In this document: in pieces, positions 27,901 through 35,473 of the stretch | How positions within the stretch are numbered: the first letter of the stretch is position 1 | Layout of the letters: each line of letters starts with the position of its first letter | The notes under the pieces: model-generated | Told to the model about the DNA's origin: nothing | The model's database searches: none | What the model saw: the letters and a program-made list of their open reading frames with translations, nothing else | Position numbers and translations under genes: made by a program | From: Alishewanella tabrizica | Lineage (GTDB): Bacteria; Pseudomonadota; Gammaproteobacteria; Enterobacterales; Alteromonadaceae | NCBI RefSeq assembly: GCF_014652375.1 | Contig: NZ_BMYR01000003.1 | Span: 272,468-336,467 of the forward strand | DNA: 64,000 bases | Reading direction: 5' to 3'

Positions 27901-28678
27901 ATTCATAGCGAGGGTGAATGGCTGACAATTTCACCGAAATACCCGGGCTCTTGATAGGGCCACGGCCTTTTGCGGCAGTCCCAATAGCGTGAATGGCCCG
28001 CATATAGGCGTCAAAGTAACGATCGGCGTCGGCCATAGTACGAGCGCCTTCGCCCAGCATATCGTAAGAATAACTAAAGCCTTTGGCTTCCATCTCGGTA
28101 GCACGGTCCAGCGCTTTGTCGATAGTCGTGCCAAGAACAAATTGTGACCCCATAATTTGCATCGCATAACGAACTGCTTGGCGGATCACCGGCTCGCCCA
28201 AACGACCACAGGTGCGTTTTAGCAAACCAAATTGTTGTTTTTTCTCATCGTCAGAGTAATTCACTAATTTGCCAGTGAGTAATAATCCCCAGCTCGACAT
28301 ATTTACAAATACGGAACTGCTGTTACCCAAATGGGCACTCCAGTCGCCTTGTGATAGTTTATCGCGAATTAATCGATCAGCGGTGGTGGTATCAGGTACT
28401 CGTAATAGCGCTTCGGCTAAGCACATGAGTACTAAGCCTTCTTCTGTCGACAATGAAAACTCATTTAATAGCGCATCTACACCCCCTTTACCCACTTGTG
28501 CCTGCCGAATATAGAGCACTAATTGTCGGGCTCTTTCCCAAGCACGGCTACGGGTTTTTGCATCCACTTCAGCCAAAGGCAATAAAAAATCCAGTACCTG
28601 ATCTTCATCGATACGGTAATGATTGCGGATAGTTTGACGAAGCGGATCGGTGGTGACCAATGAACCATTAAACAGCAT
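24902..28678 (-). CDS. putA: Bifunctional proline dehydrogenase / delta-1-pyrroline-5-carboxylate dehydrogenase
   Basis: The 1258-residue enzyme oxidises proline to glutamate. There is no N-terminal ribbon-helix-helix domain (the protein starts LFNGSLVTTDPLRQTIRNHY), so unlike E. coli PutA it should not repress its own gene. The FAD-binding PRODH barrel shows DAEEADRLDMS, RLVKGAYWDTEIK (about residue 350) and YAPVGEHADLLAYLVRRLLE (about 460). The aldehyde dehydrogenase domain has ETGGQN (Glu near 779) and SAGQRCSALR (catalytic Cys near 811). A C-terminal ALDH-like extension of about 200 residues makes this a type B PutA. It is divergent from an Lrp-type regulator, its likely controller. Confidence 0.97.
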   Translation of the reverse strand: MLFNGSLVTTDPLRQTIRNHYRIDEDQVLDFLLPLAEVDAKTRSRAWERARQLVLYIRQAQVGKGGVDALLNEFSLSTEEGLVLMCLAEALLRVPDTTTADRLIRDKLSQGDWSAHLGNSSSVFVNMSSWGLLLTGKLVNYSDDEKKQQFGLLKRTCGRLGEPVIRQAVRYAMQIMGSQFVLGTTIDKALDRATEMEAKGFSYSYDMLGEGARTMADADRYFDAYMRAIHAIGTAAKGRGPIKSPGISVKLSAIHPRYEFSHLDRVHAELVPRLKQLALAAKSYNIGFTVDAEEADRLDMSLDIIATVFSDPELDGWEGFGLAVQAYQKRGIHVIEWLRELTVKVGRKMMVRLVKGAYWDTEIKVSQVEGLDDFPVFSRKPATDVSYQACAKKMLSYRDSIYPQFATHNAYTVATIIEMAGDLTGFEFQRLHGMGDALYDLVVANEKIPCRIYAPVGEHADLLAYLVRRLLENGANSSFVNNIIDESIPVESLLQDPVEQVKGWQKKRNQSIPLPANLYGSSRLNSRGLDLTDINYLTPLQQQMSQFAKALSTQTAPADSVSVVNPANLQEVIGYLQYADAAAMQLLLSQAEHAFASWSKTSVQERATLLRRLADAMEQHRDELLTLCVKEAGKVLSDAVAEVREAIDFCRYYAHQAELLFAQPQQARGVFLCISPWNFPLAIFIGQVAAAIVAGNTVLAKPAEQTSLIAVRTLELLSACGMPEHVVQLVIAPGREVGEHIVPDSRIQGVMFTGSTETGCWIARKLAERGGEPVPLIAETGGQNCMIVDSTALPEQVVDDVISSGFQSAGQRCSALRVLFLQDDVADKIITMIKGAMAELHVGDPAWLSTDLGPVIDHKAHERLTQHIQYLKDKATLHYACKVPSEGKHFFFAPHLFEISDLTVLEREVFGPVVHIIRFKADEIDKVIAQINATGYGLTMGIHSRIEQLTRKITRDIKAGNIYVNRNMIGAVVGVQPFGGRGLSGTGPKAGGPLYLQRLVKDNLSVDCPALDSAKKARLLAETTSSAVAYAMPAAAAAQQKWALIPIHQRTSVLRQFLATLASNNVVSRQEPDLEQVLSMARSKLQRVELELLRPINLPGPTGESNTLTLDPRGVLALLRDDTSHFSHWLLSIITALAAGNAVITAVEEADLAEAEACIKALVAAGMPQHLLAVVRLDCVTTLLAHTELAGAIIEVSSALKPLAAELVAAREGAILPLITAPADERMLHRLVTEKTITINTTAAGGNASLMTMADNVG

Positions 28679-28728
28679 AAAAGGTATCCTGAATTGAGGC
28701 TGTAGTTTGCTGCGGCATTTTAGTGAAA

Positions 28729-28745
28729 ACCCTACAGTATAGGGT
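28729..28745. promoter_or_regulatory. Candidate Lrp-type operator between putA and lrp
   Basis: ACCCTA-CAGTA-TAGGGT is a perfect 6-5-6 inverted repeat placed 51 bp upstream of the putA start and 68 bp upstream of lrp. Its position between divergent genes fits an operator for the Lrp family protein; this is inferred, not shown. Confidence 0.4.
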
Positions 28746-28769
28746 GGTTATTTTTCCAATTTAACCGTA

Positions 28770-28775
28770 TATAAT
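28770..28775 (+). promoter_or_regulatory. Consensus -10 box (TATAAT) for lrp
   Basis: A perfect TATAAT 37 bp before the lrp ATG. The -35 region (around 28747-28753) is poor, as expected for a regulated promoter. Confidence 0.45.
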
Positions 28776-28812
28776 CGGGTATAAATTAACTAAAACCCGA
28801 AAAAATGCTGCC

Positions 28813-29322
28813 ATGAACCAAAGCGTAAAAGCCAAAGCACTAGACCGTATTGACATTAGTATTCTTGATACGTTGCAAAAAGAAGGGCGAATTGCCAATG
28901 TTGATTTGGCAAAAAAAGTTAATTTAAGTGCCAGCCCCTGTATTGATAGGGTAAAGCGACTGGAAAAAGAGGGTTTTATTGAAGGGTATGGCGCTCGTTT
29001 AAACAGTGGCAAATTGGGGTATGGCACCGCCGCTTTTATCCAAGTAACGTTGGATAGAACAACCAGTGATGTTTTCGATAAGTTTAGAGAAGCGGTGGTG
29101 ATGATCCCCCAAGTTGCTGAATGCCATATGGTTGCGGGTGGTTTTGATTATTTACTGAAACTGCGCTTGCCCAACATGGAAGCGTATCGTGGTATTTTGG
29201 CCCAAATTGTCGATTTGCCTGGGGTAGCACAAACCCACACTTATGTGGTGATTGAACAAGTTAAAAACGACAGGGGGCTGCCACTAAAATACCATGCTGA
29301 TGCCAGCACCCCGCCTAATTGA
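28813..29322 (+). CDS. Lrp/AsnC family transcriptional regulator
   Basis: A 169-residue protein with an N-terminal winged helix-turn-helix (IDISILDTLQKEGRIANVDL, NLSASPCIDRVKRLEKEGFI) and a C-terminal RAM/AsnC ligand-binding domain (ECHMVAGGFDYLLKLRLPNM, LPGVAQTHTYVVIEQVK). It is close to Lrp itself in length and sequence. Divergent placement from a PutA lacking its own DNA-binding domain matches the Agrobacterium and Caulobacter PutR-putA arrangement, where an Lrp-type activator responds to proline. So it probably regulates putA, though a wider Lrp role cannot be excluded. Confidence 0.93.
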   Translation: MNQSVKAKALDRIDISILDTLQKEGRIANVDLAKKVNLSASPCIDRVKRLEKEGFIEGYGARLNSGKLGYGTAAFIQVTLDRTTSDVFDKFREAVVMIPQVAECHMVAGGFDYLLKLRLPNMEAYRGILAQIVDLPGVAQTHTYVVIEQVKNDRGLPLKYHADASTPPN

Positions 29323-29331
29323 TAGGGTGTA

Positions 29332-29931
29332 TTACATCCAACGATCACTATTGCGCCGATGCGGGATCAATTTTGGCAGCATTAAACCAAAAAGTAGACC
29401 AAACACTAAAATGGCGCCCCCTAAAACCATCGGTTGTTGCCAAAACGTGGCTTGAGTTTGCGCGAGCTCACGAGTTAAGCGCTCAGCACTTAGGCTTAGT
29501 TTAGCGAGTTCTTGCTGAGCCTGATCGCGCTCTAACGTCACTCGATTCAAATCAGTTTGTAACTGATTGGTGCTTTGCTCCAACTCCGCTAATCTGCTGC
29601 TTTGTTCTGTAAACGTGGCTTGTAACTCGCTTAACTGTGCATTTAAGCCTGGGGTAAAGCTTAATTGCTCCTTTAATACCCAGCCTGTCTTGTCTGAGTC
29701 GTATTGAATTTGGGCATAGCCATCTTGTTCGCTTAACCGAACGACACTACTACCCGCCGCTAAGGTGCCAATAATACGATACTGATTACCTGGTCCAGAA
29801 TGTAAATAGACCACTAAGGCATCACTGATGAACGCGGGTGTTTGTTCGGTTTGGCTCTGTGCGGGTAACCAGAACAGCATAAGACTGACGAAAAATAACG
29901 GACGAACAGAGCTGCGAAATAAGCTAAACAT
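29332..29931 (-). CDS. ygiM: TIGR04211 family SH3 domain protein (YgiM-like)
   Basis: The 199-residue protein has a signal peptide (ending near PAQSQ), a bacterial SH3 domain (ISDALVVYLHSGPGNQYRII, GYAQIQYDSDKTGWVL), a coiled coil of about 80 residues rich in Leu/Gln/Glu, and a C-terminal membrane helix ending in basic residues. This order matches YgiM/TIGR04211. The protein is predicted to sit in the inner membrane with SH3 and coil in the periplasm. Its role is unknown. The ATG at 29931 is preceded by AGGATACCT; longer frames upstream lack such a site. It lies divergently next to ygiF-glnE, as in E. coli. Confidence 0.9.
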   Translation of the reverse strand: MFSLFRSSVRPLFFVSLMLFWLPAQSQTEQTPAFISDALVVYLHSGPGNQYRIIGTLAAGSSVVRLSEQDGYAQIQYDSDKTGWVLKEQLSFTPGLNAQLSELQATFTEQSSRLAELEQSTNQLQTDLNRVTLERDQAQQELAKLSLSAERLTRELAQTQATFWQQPMVLGGAILVFGLLFGLMLPKLIPHRRNSDRWM

Positions 29932-30052
29932 AGGTATCCTGAGAGTTAATTTAAAAACACGCTCTAAAGCTTTATTGGCGATGATAGGGAGTTGTGTGGC
30001 AATTGACAAGGGCTAATAGCCAGATGTTGGCCGGCCAGTCGGAGAAATGAAC

Positions 30053-30958
30053 ATGAGCTTAGAGCTGGAATTGAAGTATTTAATTGGGGCGGCAGACGTT
30101 ACGCAGTTAGCTGAATTATTGCAAGTTTATGCAACACCTACTGGCCAAGCCTCCCATACGTTACTTAATGCGTATTTTGATACTGCGGATAAATGGTTTC
30201 GCCAGCATGATATGGGGCTGCGTACACGGCAAAAACAAGGGCGTTTTGAGCAAACGATCAAATTGTCAGGCCAGCAGCACGGCGCGCTACAAATTCGTCC
30301 TGAATACAATGTGCCGTGCAATGATGAAGTGCCACAATTGGCGGCGTTTCCAAAAGAGATTTGGCCTAAAGATACTGATGTGACTGCATTACAGCAGCAG
30401 TTAATAGAATTATTTCGAACGGATTTTACTCGTCAACGCTGGTTATTGACCTTACCCGATGCGGTATTGGAAGTGGTGTACGATCACGGTGAAGTTCGCG
30501 CCGGGGTTAGGCGCCAAGCCATTTCTGAAATTGAAATTGAATTAATAGAGGGTGAAGCAGAGCAGGTGTTTAATTTAGCCGAGTTTCTACTAAAAGCATT
30601 GCCTATGCGCACAGGCTGGTTGAGTAAAGCGGCAAGGGGCTATCAGCTATTTCAAAATATCACCACCCCGCGACCTGAACCATTGGGCGAGTCAGGAGAG
30701 TTGCTCCAGCATGTGCGGTATTTACAACAGATAGAAACCTGCTTTTTACAAGAAGGTGCGCCAGAGCTGTTACTGTTAGCTGAGCAGGCGTTACAGCAGC
30801 TTGCGCGAATTTTGCAAGATGACGGGCAGCAATTGTTAGCAAGCGAAGCCAGATCCCTCGCCCGCAAATTGGCAGAGGAGGGTGGCTTAGTGTTTAATAA
30901 CACGGTTTATCATCAGTTGTTGTTAATGCTTTCAAAATTATTATTAAAATCAGTATAA
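30053..30958 (+). CDS. ygiF: CYTH domain inorganic triphosphatase (YgiF-like)
   Basis: The 301-residue protein starts MSLELELKYLI, containing the CYTH signature ExExK that binds triphosphate and metal. Further strands (YFDTADKWFRQHDMGLRTRQ, FEQTIKL, WLLTLPDAVLEVVYDHGEV, SEIEIELIEGE) line the TTM tunnel. A short helical CHAD-like C-terminal portion follows. E. coli YgiF hydrolyses inorganic triphosphate. An ATG at 30047 exists, but GGAG is eight bases from the ATG at 30053 and too close to the first. glnE follows after ten bases, as in E. coli. Confidence 0.9.
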   Translation: MSLELELKYLIGAADVTQLAELLQVYATPTGQASHTLLNAYFDTADKWFRQHDMGLRTRQKQGRFEQTIKLSGQQHGALQIRPEYNVPCNDEVPQLAAFPKEIWPKDTDVTALQQQLIELFRTDFTRQRWLLTLPDAVLEVVYDHGEVRAGVRRQAISEIEIELIEGEAEQVFNLAEFLLKALPMRTGWLSKAARGYQLFQNITTPRPEPLGESGELLQHVRYLQQIETCFLQEGAPELLLLAEQALQQLARILQDDGQQLLASEARSLARKLAEEGGLVFNNTVYHQLLLMLSKLLLKSV

Positions 30959-30968
30959 GGACGCTCTC

Positions 30969-33797
30969 ATGACCGAGAATACCCCAGCTCCCGCGAATGC
31001 CTCTGCCGTGGAGACTGCCTATTGGCAGGCCAGTTTTAGTGCTGTGGCGGCTGGGCTCGAACCGCATGCACAACAGCAATTGCGTTTGCTGTTACAGGCG
31101 AGCAGTTTTATCGGTCGTACCTTGCAGCAACAGCCCGACTTGATCGCACAGTTTTGCGATAATCAGTGGCTATCGACCACGTTGGATCAAGGCTTTAATG
31201 ATCCCTTGGTATCAGATGCGGCCCTCACAGAAAGTGTCGCCTTTTCATTATTAAGGCGCTATCGCAATGCCAAGTTAGCGCAAATTTTAGCGGCAGATAT
31301 TTTCAAACTACAGTCTATTGAGCAGAGTTTAGAGGCTGTTTCACGCTTAGCCAACGTGCTGATAAATAGCGCATATCAATGGGCTTATCAGCAACAAGTG
31401 CAGCTTAGCGGTACACCATTAGATGAACACGGTCAGCCAATGCCTCTGTTGTTGCTAGGTATGGGAAAATTAGGCGGCGGCGAGTTAAACTTTTCATCTG
31501 ATATCGATTTAATTTTTACCTATCCGGCCAATGGCGACACCGTAGGCGGTCGTAAAACGGTCGAACATCAGCAATTCTTTACCAAAGTGGGTCAAAAACT
31601 GATTGCAGCGTTGCATCAGGTCACTGCGGATGGCTTTTGTTATCGGGTGGATATGCGCTTGCGGCCATTTGGCGATAGCGGCCCTTTGGTGCTCAGTTTT
31701 GCAGCGTTTGAAGATTACTATCAAGAACAAGGGCGGGAGTGGGAGCGTTATGCCATGCTAAAAGCCCGTGTGCTTAATCCCGATCAGATCCATGCTCCCG
31801 CCTTACAATCGCTGTTAAAGCCATTTATTTACCGGCGTTATATTGATTTCTCTGCGATTGAATCGTTGCGCCGTATGAAGCAATTGATTGAGCAAGAAAA
31901 TCGTCGTCGTAATCGCCGAGACAACATTAAATTAGGGGCGGGTGGCATTCGTGAAGTGGAATTTATTGTACAAACGTTGCAATTAATTCGTGGTGGCCGC
32001 ATCCCGCAATTACAAGAACCCGCTATTCTAAAGGCGTTACCACAGTTAAGTGAGCATGGCTTATTAGCAACTGTCCAAGTGCAACAGTTACAAGCCGATT
32101 ATTTATGGCTGCGCCAAGTAGAACAGGCACTACAAGGGATTGATGATAAGCAAACCCAAACCTTACCTGCCGATCAGCAAGGCCAACAGCAATTGTTAGT
32201 CAGTTTGGGATATCCGGACTGGCCATTATTATTATCGGCGATTGAATCGGCTATGAACCGTATTCATCAGCAGTTTAAGTTGGTGATTGAGCCTGAAGAT
32301 CATATTGAACCGCAAGAATTAGGCTTAGGCAAATTACTGTGGGACAGTGACTTACCCATTACGGAACTTGCCGAGCATATCGATTGGTTAAGCGCGGTCG
32401 ATGCCGAGGCATTACTTGCGCAACTACTCCTGTTTAAGCAAGATTGCCAACGGCGTTCGGTGGGGCCTCGTGGACGCGAATATCTCGCCAAATTAGTGCC
32501 ACAATTGTTGCATTATTTACAACAGCAACAAGCCTCAGCAACCGTATTAACGCGTATTTTGGGCGTGTTTAAGCAAATTGTGACACGTACCGCCTATTTA
32601 GAATTACTGTTTGAAAATCCGCCAGCATTACAGCAATTAGTGTTGTTATGCTCACAAAGTGGTTGGGTTGCAGAGCAATTAGCCCGTTACCCTATGTTGC
32701 TCGATGAGTTAATTGATCCTGCGCAGTTATATCAGGTTGCGACGATTGATGATTATCGTGATCGGTTACGTTTGTATTTAATGCGTGTGCCGGAAGATGA
32801 TCTTGAGTTACTGATGGAAACCTTAAGGCAGTTTAAACAAGCACAGCAATTACGGATTGCTGCAGCTGATATCAGCGGCGTGCTACCGCTTATGAAAGTA
32901 AGCGATCATTTAACGTGGTTAGCCGAAGTGATTGTGGAGCAACTGGTAAATTTGTCATGGCAGCAAATGACCGCGCGTTATGGATTGCCTGCAGGCACTA
33001 CCGATCAGCATAAAGCGTTTGCCGTGATAGGTTATGGCAAGTTAGGTGGCCTAGAGCTGGGATACGGCTCTGATTTAGATTTAGTCTTTGTGCATGAGTG
33101 CCAAAGCCAAGCTGCCACCTCGGGGGAGCGTAGTATTGATTCTATGCAGTTTTACCTGAAGCTAGTGCAGCGCATTTTGCACTTAAGTACTACCCGAACC
33201 AATAGCGGTGTTTTGTATGAAATGGATACGCGGTTGCGTCCTTCGGGTAATTCAGGTTTGTTAGCAATTCATATCGCAACCTATCAACAATATTTGCTAC
33301 AAGAGGCTTGGACCTGGGAGCATCAAGCGTTAGTCAGAGCAAGAATGATAGTTGGCTCCCCCGCGCTATTTGCTACGTTTGCGGCCATTCGGCAACAGGT
33401 GTTAACGCTACCACGGGAACTCAACAAGTTAAAAACCGATGTACTACAGATGCGTGAAAAATTGCGCCAACATCATGGTGTAAGCTCAGATGATGTCAAG
33501 CATCGCGTAGGCGGGATCGTTGATTTGGAATTTATTAGCCAGTATTTAGTATTAGCGTTTAGCCAGCAACACCCGGGATTATTTCAGTTTACGGATAATA
33601 TTCGTATCTTAGAGGCGGCAACGGCATGTGGGTTGCTGCAGGATGCAGAGGCCAACGCCTTAATCGAGGCGTATCAGGTATTACGGGGTGTTGGACATCG
33701 TCAAACGCTAGCGCCAGCTACGATGCTCGTTGATACACGCTTACCGCACCTGCAACAACAGGTGCAAAAGTGTTGGACGCAGTGGTTTAGCATGTAA
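30969..33797 (+). CDS. glnE: Bifunctional glutamine synthetase adenylyltransferase/deadenylase
   Basis: The 942-residue enzyme adds or removes AMP on glutamine synthetase in response to PII and glutamine. It has two nucleotidyltransferase domains. The N-terminal (deadenylylating) one has GKLGGGELNFSSDIDLIF near residue 164; the C-terminal (adenylylating) one has GKLGGLELGYGSDLDLVF near residue 688. Each ends with GxG(G)-(I/V)-(R/V)-(E/D)-(V/L)-EFI: GAGGIREVEFIVQ and VGGIVDLEFISQY. Length matches E. coli GlnE (946). It is cotranscribed with ygiF. Confidence 0.98.
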   Translation: MTENTPAPANASAVETAYWQASFSAVAAGLEPHAQQQLRLLLQASSFIGRTLQQQPDLIAQFCDNQWLSTTLDQGFNDPLVSDAALTESVAFSLLRRYRNAKLAQILAADIFKLQSIEQSLEAVSRLANVLINSAYQWAYQQQVQLSGTPLDEHGQPMPLLLLGMGKLGGGELNFSSDIDLIFTYPANGDTVGGRKTVEHQQFFTKVGQKLIAALHQVTADGFCYRVDMRLRPFGDSGPLVLSFAAFEDYYQEQGREWERYAMLKARVLNPDQIHAPALQSLLKPFIYRRYIDFSAIESLRRMKQLIEQENRRRNRRDNIKLGAGGIREVEFIVQTLQLIRGGRIPQLQEPAILKALPQLSEHGLLATVQVQQLQADYLWLRQVEQALQGIDDKQTQTLPADQQGQQQLLVSLGYPDWPLLLSAIESAMNRIHQQFKLVIEPEDHIEPQELGLGKLLWDSDLPITELAEHIDWLSAVDAEALLAQLLLFKQDCQRRSVGPRGREYLAKLVPQLLHYLQQQQASATVLTRILGVFKQIVTRTAYLELLFENPPALQQLVLLCSQSGWVAEQLARYPMLLDELIDPAQLYQVATIDDYRDRLRLYLMRVPEDDLELLMETLRQFKQAQQLRIAAADISGVLPLMKVSDHLTWLAEVIVEQLVNLSWQQMTARYGLPAGTTDQHKAFAVIGYGKLGGLELGYGSDLDLVFVHECQSQAATSGERSIDSMQFYLKLVQRILHLSTTRTNSGVLYEMDTRLRPSGNSGLLAIHIATYQQYLLQEAWTWEHQALVRARMIVGSPALFATFAAIRQQVLTLPRELNKLKTDVLQMREKLRQHHGVSSDDVKHRVGGIVDLEFISQYLVLAFSQQHPGLFQFTDNIRILEAATACGLLQDAEANALIEAYQVLRGVGHRQTLAPATMLVDTRLPHLQQQVQKCWTQWFSM

Positions 33798-33833
33798 AAC
33801 CAAAATGCTTGGGAGGTAGCGTGCGTTTTGCGC

Positions 33834-34400
33834 TTAACTCCCCGTAACAAGACAATGTTGCTTTAAAAACGGATCGTCTAAATCGGTAATCACTAATGCC
33901 CGTGATTTAGGACAAAAAAAGCCTTTTACCGGTTTTGTGAAGTCTGGGGCAACTGTAATAGCCATTTGTTGCAAGCTGTCGAGTAAAGTGCCATTGGTTT
34001 CGAAAAACTGTTTGATAACATAATCGCGCGGTAACGTCCAAAAAAGCTGCATCTGTTCTTGTTGTGCATACTCCTCCAGCGCCGTTTTAAGGGTCACGCC
34101 CTCCTGAAAGCGGCGACGAACCACTTCGCCTCGCCAAGCTGGATTTGCCGGTGACACTTGTTGCTCCCGCCGCCGCAGCATAATAATCAGTTCTTCACTC
34201 GTATCACGTAAATTCACGATGTTATTACTTTTGCTACCGCCCTGCTGAACACTGCTACGAAAATTAGCATAAAAACGGCTAAAGCCCTCGGCCGCTGCGT
34301 TCGTTTTCTCGGGATTAATCAAGAAATCAGGTTTTTTTATCAATAAAATAACCACAACGATGACCACGACGAGCAATATTAGGTTTATCAGTGTTTTCAT
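33834..34400 (-). CDS. Membrane-anchored protein with TcpQ-like C-terminal domain
   Basis: A 188-residue protein with one N-terminal membrane helix (residues 5-22, Val/Ile/Leu only) and a periplasmic region. The C-terminal part (GVTLKTALEEYAQQEQMQLF, FFETNGTLLDSLQQM, FCPKSRALVITD) resembles the TcpQ/PilL-type domain that helps secretins or pili, which normally reads LREALxxWA...W......F.G.....L. No pilus or secretin gene is adjacent here; the neighbour is an LpxL-type acyltransferase, 17 bases away. Function is unknown; an envelope assembly accessory role is an inference. Confidence 0.6.
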   Translation of the reverse strand: MKTLINLILLVVVIVVVILLIKKPDFLINPEKTNAAAEGFSRFYANFRSSVQQGGSKSNNIVNLRDTSEELIIMLRRREQQVSPANPAWRGEVVRRRFQEGVTLKTALEEYAQQEQMQLFWTLPRDYVIKQFFETNGTLLDSLQQMAITVAPDFTKPVKGFFCPKSRALVITDLDDPFLKQHCLVTGS

Positions 34401-34417
34401 TATGGGCTCCTGCTTTG

Positions 34418-35344
34418 TTAATTATACAGCGAGGGGGCGTCGGGATCGGGCCGCGTTTTAAAGCGGCGATGTAACCACATATATTGTTCTGGATGTTTTA
34501 ATACCGCTTGCTCAACCCATTGATTTATTCGGGTCACATCTGCTGCGTTATCACCACTCGGAAAGTGAGTAAAGGGCGGTAAAATCTCGACTTGATAGCC
34601 TTGATAATTAGGGAGTCTTGACGTGAATATAGGCACCACCACACAGTTTGCCGCATTCGCGAACAATAGGGTACCCGTGGTGGTAGCTGTTTCGGCCACG
34701 GCAAAAAAAGGCACAAATTCGGCTTTGTTGCGGCCATAATCCTGATCAGGCAAATAAAAACAGACCTCTTGCTGGTTTAACGCGTTGATCAGGCCTTTGA
34801 CATCGCGTTTGCCGATCATATATTTGTTACTACGAATGCGCCCGCGATACTGCAGGTAATCCAGTAAGGGATTATTATTTGGTCGGTAAAATCCCACGCT
34901 GGGATGGGTTAATCCAAACACGCGACCAGCTGCTTCTAAGTGCAAAAAATGTGCGGCCAGTAACAATACCCCTTTGCCTTCAGCAATAGCGTTTTGTAAG
35001 TGTTCATGGCCTTTAAAGTGGGCTAAACGACGTACTCGCCAAGTTGGCCACCACCAAGCAATGACCGTTTCAAACATGGCTTTGCCCGTTTCAGCAGCAT
35101 TTTGCCAAAGCAAATCTTCTCGTTCTGCGGCACTTTTTTCCGGAAAGCATAACAGCAAATTACGTCTGGCAACTTTTTGACGAGACTTGAGCGTTTTAAA
35201 TAATACGTGGCCTAATTTTGCCCCCAGGCCCATCAATACCCGATAAGGCAGCCAACTGATCAGATACAATAATGCCGCCCCAAGCCATAACAGCCAATAT
35301 TGAGGTAATAAAAAACGCCAACTAAAACGGGGAGCAGTAACCAC
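34418..35344 (-). CDS. LpxL/HtrB-type lipid A acyltransferase
   Basis: The 308-residue protein of the lysophospholipid acyltransferase superfamily has an N-terminal membrane helix (YWLLWLGAALLYLISWLPYR), the catalytic H-x4-E motif (AAHFLHLEAAG), RSNKYMIGKRDVKGLI, YLPDQDYGR and the C-terminal MWLHRRFKTRP typical of LpxL. It adds a secondary (usually lauroyl) chain to Kdo2-lipid IVA at the inner membrane. LpxL versus LpxM/LpxP cannot be told from sequence alone, though the DQDYG block favours LpxL/LpxP. It precedes the TcpQ-like gene on the same strand. Confidence 0.88.
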   Translation of the reverse strand: MVTAPRFSWRFLLPQYWLLWLGAALLYLISWLPYRVLMGLGAKLGHVLFKTLKSRQKVARRNLLLCFPEKSAAEREDLLWQNAAETGKAMFETVIAWWWPTWRVRRLAHFKGHEHLQNAIAEGKGVLLLAAHFLHLEAAGRVFGLTHPSVGFYRPNNNPLLDYLQYRGRIRSNKYMIGKRDVKGLINALNQQEVCFYLPDQDYGRNKAEFVPFFAVAETATTTGTLLFANAANCVVVPIFTSRLPNYQGYQVEILPPFTHFPSGDNAADVTRINQWVEQAVLKHPEQYMWLHRRFKTRPDPDAPSLYN

Positions 35345-35473
35345 AGTAAAACACCCAAAAATACACGTGCAGGTATTGTAACGAAAAAACGCGCGGAGGA
35401 AAGTGATTTGGCTTAGTGGTTAAACCACTGACGCAAATAGAGGTATACCGTAGCACGATATACCTCGTCGAGA

